NCBI GenBank assembly: GCA_963719885.1
Contig: CAVRDP010000024.1
Location: forward strand, 222,464 to 286,463
Reading direction: 5' to 3'
Length of the DNA stretch: 64,000 nucleotides
From: JANXQG01 sp963719885
GTDB lineage: Bacteria > Planctomycetota > Planctomycetia > Pirellulales > Thermoguttaceae
The notes below the pieces were generated by a model. The model searched no databases. It had not been told where the DNA came from and worked only from the letters and a program-made list of their open reading frames with translations. How positions within the stretch are numbered: position 1 is the stretch's first letter; every line of letters begins with the position of its first letter. The position numbers and the translations under genes are program-made. Of this stretch, positions 50,347 to 58,815 are shown one piece after another.

Positions 50347-51536
50347 GAATTGCGGTCCTTTTCGACAACTTCGGGCCTTACCACGTAGCCCGTCTGGCTG
50401 CTGCATCCAAAGTCGGCGATCTGTTGGGGATCGAGGTTTCCGGACGCAGTGCGGAATACGCGTGGAATCCGACGCGCGAGGCGCCGGATTCCAACGTGAG
50501 ACGCTGCTGGAACGGATAACAAGCGAAGGGCAGGACCGGGGGCTACTGGCGGGGCGGATGAGTCGGGTTCTGACCGCTTTCCGCCCGGAAGTGGTAGCGG
50601 TTCCAGGATGGTCCAGCCGTGCGGCAATCTTGGCGCTTGGCTGGTGTCTCCGAGAGCGCGTCCCGGCCATTTTGATGTCGGAGAGCCAGGCAATCGACGA
50701 ACCGCGACATGCGCTGAAGGAATGGGTAAAGCGTCGCTGTCTGCGGGCATTCAGCGCCGCACTGGTCGGCGGTCGAACCCATCGGGAGTACCTGATCCAA
50801 CTGGGCATGCCACGGGATCGCATCTTCCTGGGCTACGACGCCGTGGACAACGAATATTTCATGCGCGGCGCCGCAGCGGCACGGGCCGATGCGATTGGCG
50901 TTCGGAGAAAGTTGTCCCTCCCGGAACACTACTTTCTGGCCTCGAATCGTTTCATCCCCAAGAAGAACCTGTCATTTCTCATCGCGGCATTCGCCCGCTA
51001 CCGCGCGGAATGCCTGACCACGCCTTGGGATCTGGTGTTATTGGGTGACGGTGTGTTGCGGGCTGAAATCGAACCGTTGGTGGTCAGACTCGGGCTGGAG
51101 CGATCCACGCATTCACCGGGTTTTAAGCAGTACGAACAACTCCCCGTTTACTACGGTCTCGCGGGCGCCTTCGTGCATGCGAGCACGACCGAGCAGTGGG
51201 GGCTGGTGGTAAACGAAGCAATGGCCAGCGGTCTGCCGGTCTTGGTGTCAAATCGTTGCGGCTGCGCGGCCGAGTTGGTGCAGGAAGGTAGGAACGGTTT
51301 CACGTTTGAGCCGGAAAATGCAGATCAACTCGTCAGGTACATGCTTCGCCTCAGTTCCGCGCAGCCGACGCCGAGGCAATGGGGATCGCAGGCCAAGCGA
51401 TCGCATCGCAGTGGGGGCCGGAGCGTTTCGCGGGGGGAATGCGTGAGGCTGTCGCCTGCGCAAGGCAGTCGGTCCCGCTCGACCCGATTGGGTTGCCGGC
51501 ATCCTGCTCCGCCTTCTCGCCCAACGGTCAACATGA
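50343..51536 (+). CDS. Family 4 glycosyltransferase (three frame breaks)
   Basis: It begins MRIAVLFDNFGPYHVARLAA. After a break near 50490 (GAGGCGCCGGATT) it goes on as FQRETLLERITSEGQDRGLL, VVGGRTHREYLIQLG-type sequence, ASNRFIPKKNLSFLIAAFAR and STTEQWGLVVNEAMASGLPV. Breaks near 51370 (TCCGCGCAGCC) and 51460 (CCTGCGCAAGG) bring it through GIAGQAIASQWGPERFAGGM to ARPDWVAGILLRLLAQRST and a TGA at 51534-51536, again with an ATGA overlap. The long uninterrupted frame that seems to fuse it with the next enzyme is an artefact of these breaks. Confidence 0.8.
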
Positions 51537-52702
51537 TGCGAATCCTCCATATCATTCGAACACTCGATCCCGCGGCCGGCGGCCCGCCTTATGTCGCCAT
51601 GTGCCTGGCTGCGGCGCAGGCCCAACTGGGACATGAGGTCCATTTGGCATATTATGAAGACTCGGACCGCGCAGAATACACTACGGCATACAGCCGGATT
51701 CCCGGCGTCCATCAGGTTCGCCGCCACGCGCTGGCGCCGCCGGGACGTTGGGAACGGCTGACCGCCCTCGGCGCTCGCCGGGAAATAAGATCACTTATCC
51801 CGGCGTTCGATGTGGTTCACCTGCACGAGATGTGGCACCCTCTCCTTTGGACATCCGCAAGCGTCGCGAGGAAACAGGGCGTGCCCTACGTCGTCACCCC
51901 GCATGGCATGCTCGATCCCTGGAGTCTCCGCCAGAAGTCCCGGAAGAAGCGATTGGCGCTGGCCTTCGGCTGGCGGCGAGTACTCGATCGCGCCGCCTTC
52001 GTGCACGTCTTGAACGCCGATGAGGGCCGACTCTCGGAACCGCTTGGGCTGACCTGCCGGGTCGAATCGATTCCCAACGGCGTGGGTGTTGATGAGCTTG
52101 GAGCGGCGGCCGCGGAGGACTTCTTCCAAACGGCTTACGGCTTCCCCGGTGAACGCACCGTGCTTTTCCTCAGCCGTCTGCATTATAAGAAGGGGCTCGA
52201 TTATCTGGGCACAGCTTTTGAAATCCTTCATCGTGGCCTTCCGGACGTGCATCTTGTGGTAGCCGGACCCGACGACGGGGCGCAAGACGGATTCCTGAGA
52301 CAAATTACCCGCGCCGGCCTCGATGCCTGCGTGCATCTCGCTGGGCCCTTGTACGGCGACCGGAAGCACGCGGCCCTACGCAGCGCGTCGTGCTTCTGCC
52401 TGCCCAGTCGCCAGGAAGGTTTTAGCATTGCCATCCTGGAAGCAATGGCCTGCCGGATTCCGGTGGTAATCTCCGACGCCTGCCATTTCCCTGAGGTAGC
52501 CGAGTTCGGGGCAGGACACGTTGTCGCGCTGGACCCGAATCAGATCGCAGCGGCGCTCGGCAGCGTGCTGGAGAATCGCGAAGCAAGGCAACGCATGGGA
52601 GATGCCGGCTGTCAACTCGTTCAGTCTCGCTACACATGGCCGAAAATCGCGGAGCAATGTGTCCGCGCGTACCAACAAACCACGGCGAAAGCAAGGCAAT
52701 GA
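51533..52702 (+). CDS. Family 4 glycosyltransferase
   Basis: This is a complete GT4 enzyme of 389 residues: MMRILHIIRTLDPAAGGPPY, then VVHLHEMWHPLLW, YVVTPHGMLDPWSLRQKSRK, FLSRLHYKKGLDYLGTAFEI, and SRQEGFSIAILEAMACRIPV with the Glu-X7-Glu site. The phrase TPHGMLDPWSL is typical of GT4 proteins of colanic-acid-like clusters. The start ATG-ATG at 51533/51536 overlaps the preceding stop. The stop overlaps the acyltransferase start (ATGA at 52699). Confidence 0.9.
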   Translation: MMRILHIIRTLDPAAGGPPYVAMCLAAAQAQLGHEVHLAYYEDSDRAEYTTAYSRIPGVHQVRRHALAPPGRWERLTALGARREIRSLIPAFDVVHLHEMWHPLLWTSASVARKQGVPYVVTPHGMLDPWSLRQKSRKKRLALAFGWRRVLDRAAFVHVLNADEGRLSEPLGLTCRVESIPNGVGVDELGAAAAEDFFQTAYGFPGERTVLFLSRLHYKKGLDYLGTAFEILHRGLPDVHLVVAGPDDGAQDGFLRQITRAGLDACVHLAGPLYGDRKHAALRSASCFCLPSRQEGFSIAILEAMACRIPVVISDACHFPEVAEFGAGHVVALDPNQIAAALGSVLENREARQRMGDAGCQLVQSRYTWPKIAEQCVRAYQQTTAKARQ

Positions 52703-53412
52703 AGATCACCGAACAATCCTTGGAAAACTCGACGGACAGATCATGGGTGGATCTCTCGTCGTACGACAACCGCTGGTACTCGCCCGGGCGGAGCCACTTT
52801 GTCCGCGCACTGTGGTATTTTGTCAGCTTGCTGATTTTCGAGAGCGGTTGGTTTCCCCTGGGAGGACCAAAACGCTGGCTGCTGCGACGTTTTGGCGCCA
52901 GAATCGGCCGCGGGCTGGTCATCAAGCCGCAAGTCTGGATCAAGTATCCTTGGCGGCTGGTGACGGGCGATCACTGCTGGATCGGACAAGGCGTGTGGAT
53001 CGACAACCTGGCGGACGTCCGCTTGGGAAGTCACGTCTGCGTTTCACAGCAGGTGTATATCTGCACGGGCAGTCACGACTACCGTAAGCCGTCGTTCGAT
53101 CTGATCACGCGCCCGGTCGAGCTGGGCGACGGGGCCTGGCTTGGCGCAAGGGCGCTGATTCTGGCGGGCGTCTCGGTCGGGACCAATGCAGTCGTGGCCG
53201 CCGGCAGCATCGTCACCAAGGACGTGCCGGCCGCGGCGGTGGTAGCAGGAAATCCCGCCCGGCCGCTGGCAAGCAGGGAGCAGGGAGCGAGCGGGGCGTC
53301 CGCCAGCGGGTCCTGGGTCGGGGAGCCGGTGGGAGACGCGGCGCACGTGCCGGCGGGTTGCGGGGCGGCGAGTGTCAAGGGGCGGTCAAAACCAGCCAAG
53401 CGGCCCAAATGA
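52699..53412 (+). CDS. WcaF-like hexapeptide acetyltransferase
   Basis: The N-terminal SYDNRWYSPGRSHFVRALWY and the helix before RRFGARIGRGLVIKPQVWIK are those of the WcaF family of colanic-acid acetyltransferases. The left-handed helix continues with VTGDHCWIGQGVWIDNLADV, VCVSQQVYICTGSHDY (catalytic His) and GAWLGARALILAGVSVGTNA. The last ~50 residues after GNPARPL are low-complexity (SREQGASGASASGS...) and do not belong to the family. ATG at 52699 by ATGA overlap; ATGA overlap also at the end. It would acetylate the polysaccharide or its precursor. Confidence 0.88.
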   Translation: MKITEQSLENSTDRSWVDLSSYDNRWYSPGRSHFVRALWYFVSLLIFESGWFPLGGPKRWLLRRFGARIGRGLVIKPQVWIKYPWRLVTGDHCWIGQGVWIDNLADVRLGSHVCVSQQVYICTGSHDYRKPSFDLITRPVELGDGAWLGARALILAGVSVGTNAVVAAGSIVTKDVPAAAVVAGNPARPLASREQGASGASASGSWVGEPVGDAAHVPAGCGAASVKGRSKPAKRPK

Positions 53413-54941
53413 AGATAATTCGTCAAACCCCCGAGGGTCTCTCGGAGAAGGCAGCCATTGAGAGCTCGGAATTCGAACGAAGTTCAACCGTTTCCGGACG
53501 CCCGCAATCGGAAACCGTTCTAGCGGCGTTGGTGCTTGGTGTCTTCTTGTTCCTGAACCTCTGCACCGCGGAGCGGAGTCCCACGGTCTGGACGGATGAA
53601 GTCGGGTATACCGATCCGGCCGTCAATTTTGCTCAGGGAAGGGGGTTTACCTCGGCGGCATGGTTCGTCCAGTCCAGAGACAAGTTTTTTGCGGGCAATT
53701 CGCCTCTCCACTCCTTGTGTCTCTGTCCATGGATCACGTGCTTTGGCATCAGTCCGATGGCAGTCCGCTCCTTCAACTACGTGTTGATGGTAGCCGCCTG
53801 CGGAATCCTCTGGTGGACTTTGGCACGACAGCGACTAGTTCGCTCGAAGCTCTGGCGAGCTCTTGTGGTAATCGTGATCCTATGTGGAAACGGCGTCACA
53901 TTTTCTTATCGCAGCGCCCGGTATGATTGCCTTGGAATCCTGCTGATCGTCTGCATTTGGTCGATTTCGCTCAGGCGTGAATCGCGGGCTCGCTATCTTG
54001 GCTTGACGCTGCTTTGCGCCGCCCTGCCTTGGGCTGGCCTCCAGCTAATTCCGTACATCACCGGCTTGTCGGTCTTGAACGTGTTCTTCCGCGGCCGAAA
54101 CGGAGTGAAGGACTTGTTCGTTGTCGGGGCTGGCGTGCTACTGGGCGCACTTTCCATGTATTTGCTGTTTGTCTGGCAAGGCGTGTGGTTGGACTTCCAG
54201 AATTCAGTTCATGGCGGCATTGGCGGGCGAAGCACAAGCCTTGGGCATCGTTTTCTCGATGCTTTTCGAAGCCTGGCAGTCGATCCAAGCATGGTTTTGC
54301 TCGGGGGATTGCTCGTTTTGGTCCTTGGTTGGGATGCGATTCGGCATCGTTCGCAAGCGCGGATGGTTCTGCTTGCGGGGGCCTTTTTTGCAACAGCGAT
54401 TCCCTTTGCTTTGGCTTTCGTCGGCAAGTTTCCGATTTACTACTCGTGGATGGCTTATATTCCCGCCGCGATCTGCCTGGCAACTTGGCTGGAGCAAGCC
54501 ACTCTTGGGTGGGTCGGCAAGGCTCTTGTGGCAATGGTAGTGACCGCTGCTTGCCTGATCGGTCTGCCGGCGAGGACGATGGTTACTTTGGCGGAGTGGG
54601 ACCTTCGGGATTACAGGCCGGTTCGTGAGTTGATCAAGCAAAAAATTACGCCGGAAGATTGGGTGTACTGCGGTTTCGAGGGTTACTATGCTGCCAAGGT
54701 CGTTACCCCTGACGTATTCCTGCCGCCATACCGCGAGGTAATGTCGGCACGAGAACGCGACTCAATGACGGTGATTGTCGTGAGGCCAGAGTCGGTAACG
54801 GAAGCAATCGAGTATTTCGGCGGGTGTTGGACTTGCATTGCTGCGTACGATGCGAATACTGAGCAGCGGTTCTCGATTGCCGGGCGTTGGGGATTTGGAT
54901 CGAAACCATACCAGCTAGCCATCTATCGTCGTGAACGATAA
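53409..54941 (+). CDS. GT39/ArnT-like integral membrane glycosyltransferase
   Basis: This 510-residue protein has about ten to eleven membrane helices. In the first outside loop it carries WTDEVGYTDPAVNFAQGRGF, an acidic (Asp-Glu) motif like that of lipid-phosphate-sugar dependent GT-C enzymes (PMT/ArnT), and the C-terminal ~120 residues form a soluble domain. It would move a sugar from a polyprenyl carrier to an outer acceptor. The GT2 gene that follows is of the kind that makes such carriers, which supports this. Start by ATGA overlap at 53409. Confidence 0.78.
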   Translation: MKIIRQTPEGLSEKAAIESSEFERSSTVSGRPQSETVLAALVLGVFLFLNLCTAERSPTVWTDEVGYTDPAVNFAQGRGFTSAAWFVQSRDKFFAGNSPLHSLCLCPWITCFGISPMAVRSFNYVLMVAACGILWWTLARQRLVRSKLWRALVVIVILCGNGVTFSYRSARYDCLGILLIVCIWSISLRRESRARYLGLTLLCAALPWAGLQLIPYITGLSVLNVFFRGRNGVKDLFVVGAGVLLGALSMYLLFVWQGVWLDFQNSVHGGIGGRSTSLGHRFLDAFRSLAVDPSMVLLGGLLVLVLGWDAIRHRSQARMVLLAGAFFATAIPFALAFVGKFPIYYSWMAYIPAAICLATWLEQATLGWVGKALVAMVVTAACLIGLPARTMVTLAEWDLRDYRPVRELIKQKITPEDWVYCGFEGYYAAKVVTPDVFLPPYREVMSARERDSMTVIVVRPESVTEAIEYFGGCWTCIAAYDANTEQRFSIAGRWGFGSKPYQLAIYRRER

Positions 54942-55725
54942 AAGAACAACCGTGAACTCTTTACAGCAAGGGCCAACTATGGGGATATCGCGTAGTCTGG
55001 CAGTCGTCATGCCAGTTTACAACGAGGCAGACTGCATCGTGGAAGTCGTCCAGTCGTGGATCGACACTTTGCAGCGGCTGGGAATCTCGTTCTGCTTGAT
55101 CGCCCTGAATGACGGTTCTAAAGACACAACGCAACAGAGGCTGGAAGCCTTCGCCTCGGATTCGCGAGTCGTGGCAATCAATAAACAGAACGCCGGCCAT
55201 GGGCCGACGATCCTGCAAGGCTACGGCATGGCGGTGGATATAGCGCCGTGGGTCTTCCAATGCGACAGCGACAACGAAATGCACGCCGAGCATTTCAGCA
55301 CGCTCTGGAACCGAAGAGACCAGTACGATGCCTTGTTCGGTGTGCGATCGGGACGGAAACAGCAAGCGGACCGGAAGGTGATCAGTTTTGTTTCCCGTGC
55401 CGTAATCCGAATGTTCTTCGGGCGAGGAGTGGTCGATGTGAACACACCCTACCGCCTGATGCGGTCGTGTTACTTGCAGCAGATTATTGCGCAGATACCC
55501 CGCGACACTTTTGCGCCCAACTTGATCATTTCCGGCTCGTTCGCGCGGGCCGAACTTCGGATCGCTAACGAGTTGGTTCCCCATGAAGGTCGCAGGACGG
55601 GGCAGGTCTCCATCATGAAATGGAAGCTCTGGAAGGCCGCCGGGAGGTCGTTGTGGCAAACTCTATGGTGCCGCCCCAGTCTCAATCGCATCGACGTCGA
55701 CGCGCCGGCGGAAGCCGCAACTTAG
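54931..55725 (+). CDS. DPM1-like family 2 glycosyltransferase
   Basis: SLAVVMPVYNEADCIVEVVQ, LIALNDGSKDTTQQRLEAFA, INKQNAGHGPTILQGYGMAV and VFQCDSDNEMHAEHF (DSD metal site) form a GT-A domain of the polyprenyl-phosphate-mannose/glucose synthase type. VDVNTPYRLMRSCYLQQII is the substrate loop. The first GTG is at 54931, overlapping the membrane transferase by 11 bases. An ATG at 54979, nearer to the conserved start, is also possible. It probably supplies the carrier used by the protein before it. Confidence 0.86.
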   Translation: MNDKRTTVNSLQQGPTMGISRSLAVVMPVYNEADCIVEVVQSWIDTLQRLGISFCLIALNDGSKDTTQQRLEAFASDSRVVAINKQNAGHGPTILQGYGMAVDIAPWVFQCDSDNEMHAEHFSTLWNRRDQYDALFGVRSGRKQQADRKVISFVSRAVIRMFFGRGVVDVNTPYRLMRSCYLQQIIAQIPRDTFAPNLIISGSFARAELRIANELVPHEGRRTGQVSIMKWKLWKAAGRSLWQTLWCRPSLNRIDVDAPAEAAT

Positions 55726-55749
55726 AGATTCAATTTCCGTAAGAACCGT

Positions 55750-57167
55750 ATGCGCGTGCAGCACTCCGGACGAATCGTGATCGTCGGCGCGGGTCCACTG
55801 GGCTTGGGGCGGCCTACCGATTGCAGCAAGCCGGCTTTGAGAATTGGGCAATCTACGATCGCGAAAACGCGGTCGGTGGACTGGCGAAGAGCATTCTAGA
55901 TGATCGCGGCTTTACGTGGGATCTTGGCGGCCATGTCGCCTTCTCCCACTACGGTGTCTTCTCGCGGCTCATCAATTCGCTGTTGGGGCCGGATGGCTTG
56001 ATCGAGCACGAGCGCGAGAGTTGGGTGCGTCTGCTGGAGACCTGGGTTCCCTATCCCTTTCAGAACAACATCCACCGACTCCCTCCGCCGCAAAAAGCCC
56101 AATGCCTGGAGGGTCTGATCGCGGCCGCGCTGAGTCGCGCCACAATCCCGCGCGATAATTTCGAGCAGTTCATCCTGCATGTCTTCGGACGTGGGATCGC
56201 CGATCTTTTCATGCTGCCCTACAATTTCAAGGTCTGGGCCTATCGTCCCTGCCGCCTGAGCGCAACCTGGATCGGCGAACGCGTCGCAGTCCCCGATCCG
56301 ATCCGGGCGGCACGAAACGTAGCGCTCAACCAGGACGATGTCTCCTGGGGCCCCAATAACAAGTTTGCGTTTCCCAAGCGCGGCGGCACCGGGGCCATTT
56401 GGACGTTGTTGGTGCAGTCTTTGCCTCAGTCCAAAGTGCATCTTGCTCATGAAGCGGCAGAGATCAATGCGGATGCCCGCCTCGTCCGCTTCGCCAATGG
56501 CAAGACCGAGTCCTACGGCGAGTTAATTTCCTCGATTCCCATCGATCGGCTGGCATGCATCTCCGGCCGGAGGAACTGGATGGAAACCGCCTCTCGCCTG
56601 GTGCGGTCGTCGACCTATATCATCGGCATCGGATTGGAGGGCAAGGCCCCACCGGATCTGGCGACCAAGTGCTGGGTGTATTTTCCCGAAGACAACTGCC
56701 CCTACTACCGCGCAACCCATTTCAGTCTCTACAGTCCGAACAACGTCGATGACATCCAAAAACACTGGTCCTTGATGTGCGAGGTTTCGGAGTCGCCGGA
56801 GAAGCCCGTGGACGGTGGCCGTGTTGTGGCGGAGACGATCCAGGGTCTCATGAATACTGGCCTGCTGGATTCCGCCGATCGAGTGGTTCACACCTGGATG
56901 CAACGCCTCGATTACGGATACCCTACGCCGACCCCCGACCGCGACACGATCCTGAACCGGCTACTACCCGAATTGGAAACCGAAGGGATTTACTCGCGTG
57001 GTCGCTTTGGCGCGTGGAGGTATGAGGTGAGTAACATGGACCATTCGTTCATGCAGGGTTATGAAGTCGCTGGCCGTCTGCTCTTCGGCAACCCCGAATT
57101 GACCGTCTGGGATCCAGGCTTTGTGAATACGCCTCATCCCGTGCTAGGCTGGGAGCGATTCAGTTGA
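55750..57167 (+). CDS. FAD-dependent oxidoreductase, UDP-galactopyranose-mutase/protoporphyrinogen-oxidase-like
   Basis: The dinucleotide site RIVIVGAGPLGLG is cut by one missing base near 55808 (TTGGGGCGGCC) and goes on as AYRLQQAGFENWAIYDRENA, then GGLAKSILDDRGFTWDLGGH. With that base the GXGXXG-E fingerprint is complete. Further marks are FPKRGGTGAIWTLLVQSLPQ and YSRGRFGAWRYEVSNMDHSF, found in amine-oxidase/UGM-like enzymes of sugar loci. ATG at 55750 has 24 bases before it after the GT2 stop. Ring contraction of UDP-galactose is possible, but other sugar redox roles cannot be ruled out. Confidence 0.82.
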
Positions 57168-57296
57168 TTTCGAACCGGATCGCACCAGAGATCGTCGAGG
57201 CCATCGCGACTTGCCCCCCGAGTCCCGGTCCTCACTATCTCCATCGTACAGGCACGATGGGACCTTCGCGGCACAAGTACAGGGCGACTGCCGCGC

Positions 57297-58103
57297 ATGT
57301 TCGTACTAATCTTCCTGGCCCTTGAAAGCTATTGGCTTTTGTCGCAACCGCAGCCCTGCCCGCCAACGCAGATCTACCGTGGCATCACGTATAGCTGTGA
57401 GGAACTCAGCCAGCGCGGCGAAGGCTACGGTCTGGTGCATATCGTTGTGGCGGATCTTTCGGCGCAGGGAATTGCAATCTATTTGACGCCCGTCGAACCG
57501 GAGGCCGTGGCCGGGGGATTTCAGTATCGTCTGGCCAGGGCGGCCTCGGTTCTCGATCGAGAACGACTTGCCGTGGTGGTCAACGCCACGCTTTTTTCGT
57601 CAAATTCGGGTCTTTTGCAGTGGCCTGGCGATTGGGCCCGGGGGATCCAAACGATCGTTGCGGACGGCAAGGTCAGTCACGTTGATCCCTACTGTTACTT
57701 GCTTTGGTTCGAGGCAGACCTCACCCCGCATATCGAATCCAAGAGACCGCCGGACAACGACACATTGCGACGGGCCCGCTGGGGTGTTGGTGGCTATGCG
57801 GCTCTTCTGCACAATGGACGCGTGGAGGAGCTTCTGGGGCCACAGAGCATCGAAAAACGGACTGCGGTCGGGATTGACGGCAAGCGCCGCCTGCTTTGGT
57901 TAGCGGTCTTCGAGAACGCATCGGAATACGCTGCCATGCGGACCCTGGCGAAACACGGCGCCCGAGACGGAATCATGCTGGACGGTGGGCACTCGACCGC
58001 CATGGTGCTGGGCCGGAAAGCCGCACAGGGGAAATCGGGAGCCGTGCTTGGGGGCTTTTGGCCCACGGCCACATTCCTTGGCGTGAAGGCGGAATCGCTC
58101 TGA
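57297..58103 (+). CDS. Phosphodiester glycosidase family protein (NAGPA domain)
   Basis: A signal or anchor helix (VLIFLALESYWLL) is followed by a domain with VADLSAQGIAIYLTPVEPEA, VVVNATLFSS, RTAVGIDGKRRLLWLAVFEN and DGIMLDGGHSTAMVL, the signature of the NAGPA family (pfam09992), which hydrolyses N-acetylglucosamine-1-phosphodiesters. The ATG at 57297 has no ribosome binding site. An ATG at 57257 (MGPSRHKYRATAA) would join if one base in GCCGCGCATG were changed. It closes the polysaccharide locus and may trim a phosphodiester-linked sugar outside the membrane; the substrate is not known. Confidence 0.85.
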   Translation: MFVLIFLALESYWLLSQPQPCPPTQIYRGITYSCEELSQRGEGYGLVHIVVADLSAQGIAIYLTPVEPEAVAGGFQYRLARAASVLDRERLAVVVNATLFSSNSGLLQWPGDWARGIQTIVADGKVSHVDPYCYLLWFEADLTPHIESKRPPDNDTLRRARWGVGGYAALLHNGRVEELLGPQSIEKRTAVGIDGKRRLLWLAVFENASEYAAMRTLAKHGARDGIMLDGGHSTAMVLGRKAAQGKSGAVLGGFWPTATFLGVKAESL

Positions 58104-58158
58104 CGACAATCCGACTGCCAATGCACATCACCCATTTCTAATGGAGATTAGCATAATA

Positions 58159-58329
58159 TGCCCGATCATCGCTGGGACTACTTGATTCTCACCGCCAGCA
58201 ACGGGACTCAGGCGGCGGCGTACCGTCGCCAGCTTGAACTCCGCGCCGATCTGGGGCTGTTGTCGGGCATCCGCCGAAAGCTGGTTGTCGCGGACCCCGG
58301 CGGTCGCGGACTCCGTGGTCGCGCCTGTT
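58159..58329 (+). pseudogene. N-terminal remnant of a fucokinase/FKP-type enzyme
   Basis: The frame MPDHRWDYLILTASNGTQAA, then YRRQLELRADLGLLSGIRRK and LVVADPGGR matches the start of the pyrophosphorylase half of L-fucokinase/GDP-fucose pyrophosphorylase proteins, which go on with a VGSGG nucleotide-binding loop. Here the next codons read GLRGRAC and a stop, and no later frame recovers the domain. Only ~50 of about 1,000 residues remain. A TTAGCAT-type spacer and no good RBS precede it. Alternative: a chance likeness, which I think less likely given the length. Confidence 0.5.
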
Positions 58330-58689
58330 GAGGTTTGCAAAGCACTTGCGAACGTACCGAGTGCCATCGCGGAAGCGCTTCCCGCTGGCGGGGCGGTGGC
58401 GGCCACGATGGTTGCCAAGCTTGCACCATCGGCGGCAGGCACCGCCGCGCCGGCGATCGCTTCACACGCCATCTCGCAACCGGCCACGAATGCGAGTGCT
58501 TCGTCAATATCGCCGGCCACTGCGGCGGCCCGCGACACGGTCGTTCAAGCCGGCGTGCGGCCCGTGCCGGCCATGGCTCTTCCCTGGATATGGGATTCCA
58601 TGGCGGCGGACGGTCCGGCGGACGGCCGCAAGAAGAGGGCCGCCGTTGACTCGGCCTTCGTCGACTCCCGGCTTTGGTACTTTCAGTGA
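58234..58689 (+). pseudogene. Ala/Pro-rich frame resembling the tail of a LEPR-type surface protein
   Basis: From about residue 20 this frame reads RTPAVADSVVAPVEVCKALA, many Ala/Ser/Pro residues (SASSISPATAAARDTVVQAG) and then LPWIWDSMAADGPADGRKKR, AAVDSAFVDSRLWYFQ. Disordered Ala-rich sequence with a short charged end is what follows PATR blocks in LEPR-type proteins of planctomycetes. It begins inside the fucokinase-like remnant, so the two may have been joined by a deletion. I cannot exclude a small gene of its own. Confidence 0.35.
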
Positions 58690-58815
58690 CTTCCGTTCGT
58701 GCGGCGAGATGCTGGCGCTAGCGAAGATCTGGCTGATCCGACTTGGGGCCGGCTGTCGGCGTCTGTTAATCCCTGATACACTATATGTTCTTTGATTGTT
58801 CAAAAGGATCTCTCC

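Noticed and set aside
50324..52702. Apparent fusion of two glycosyltransferases in one 792-codon frame
   Set aside because: The first enzyme starts and ends in other frames (breaks near 50490, 51370, 51460), and the second has its own ATG at 51533 with an ATGA overlap.
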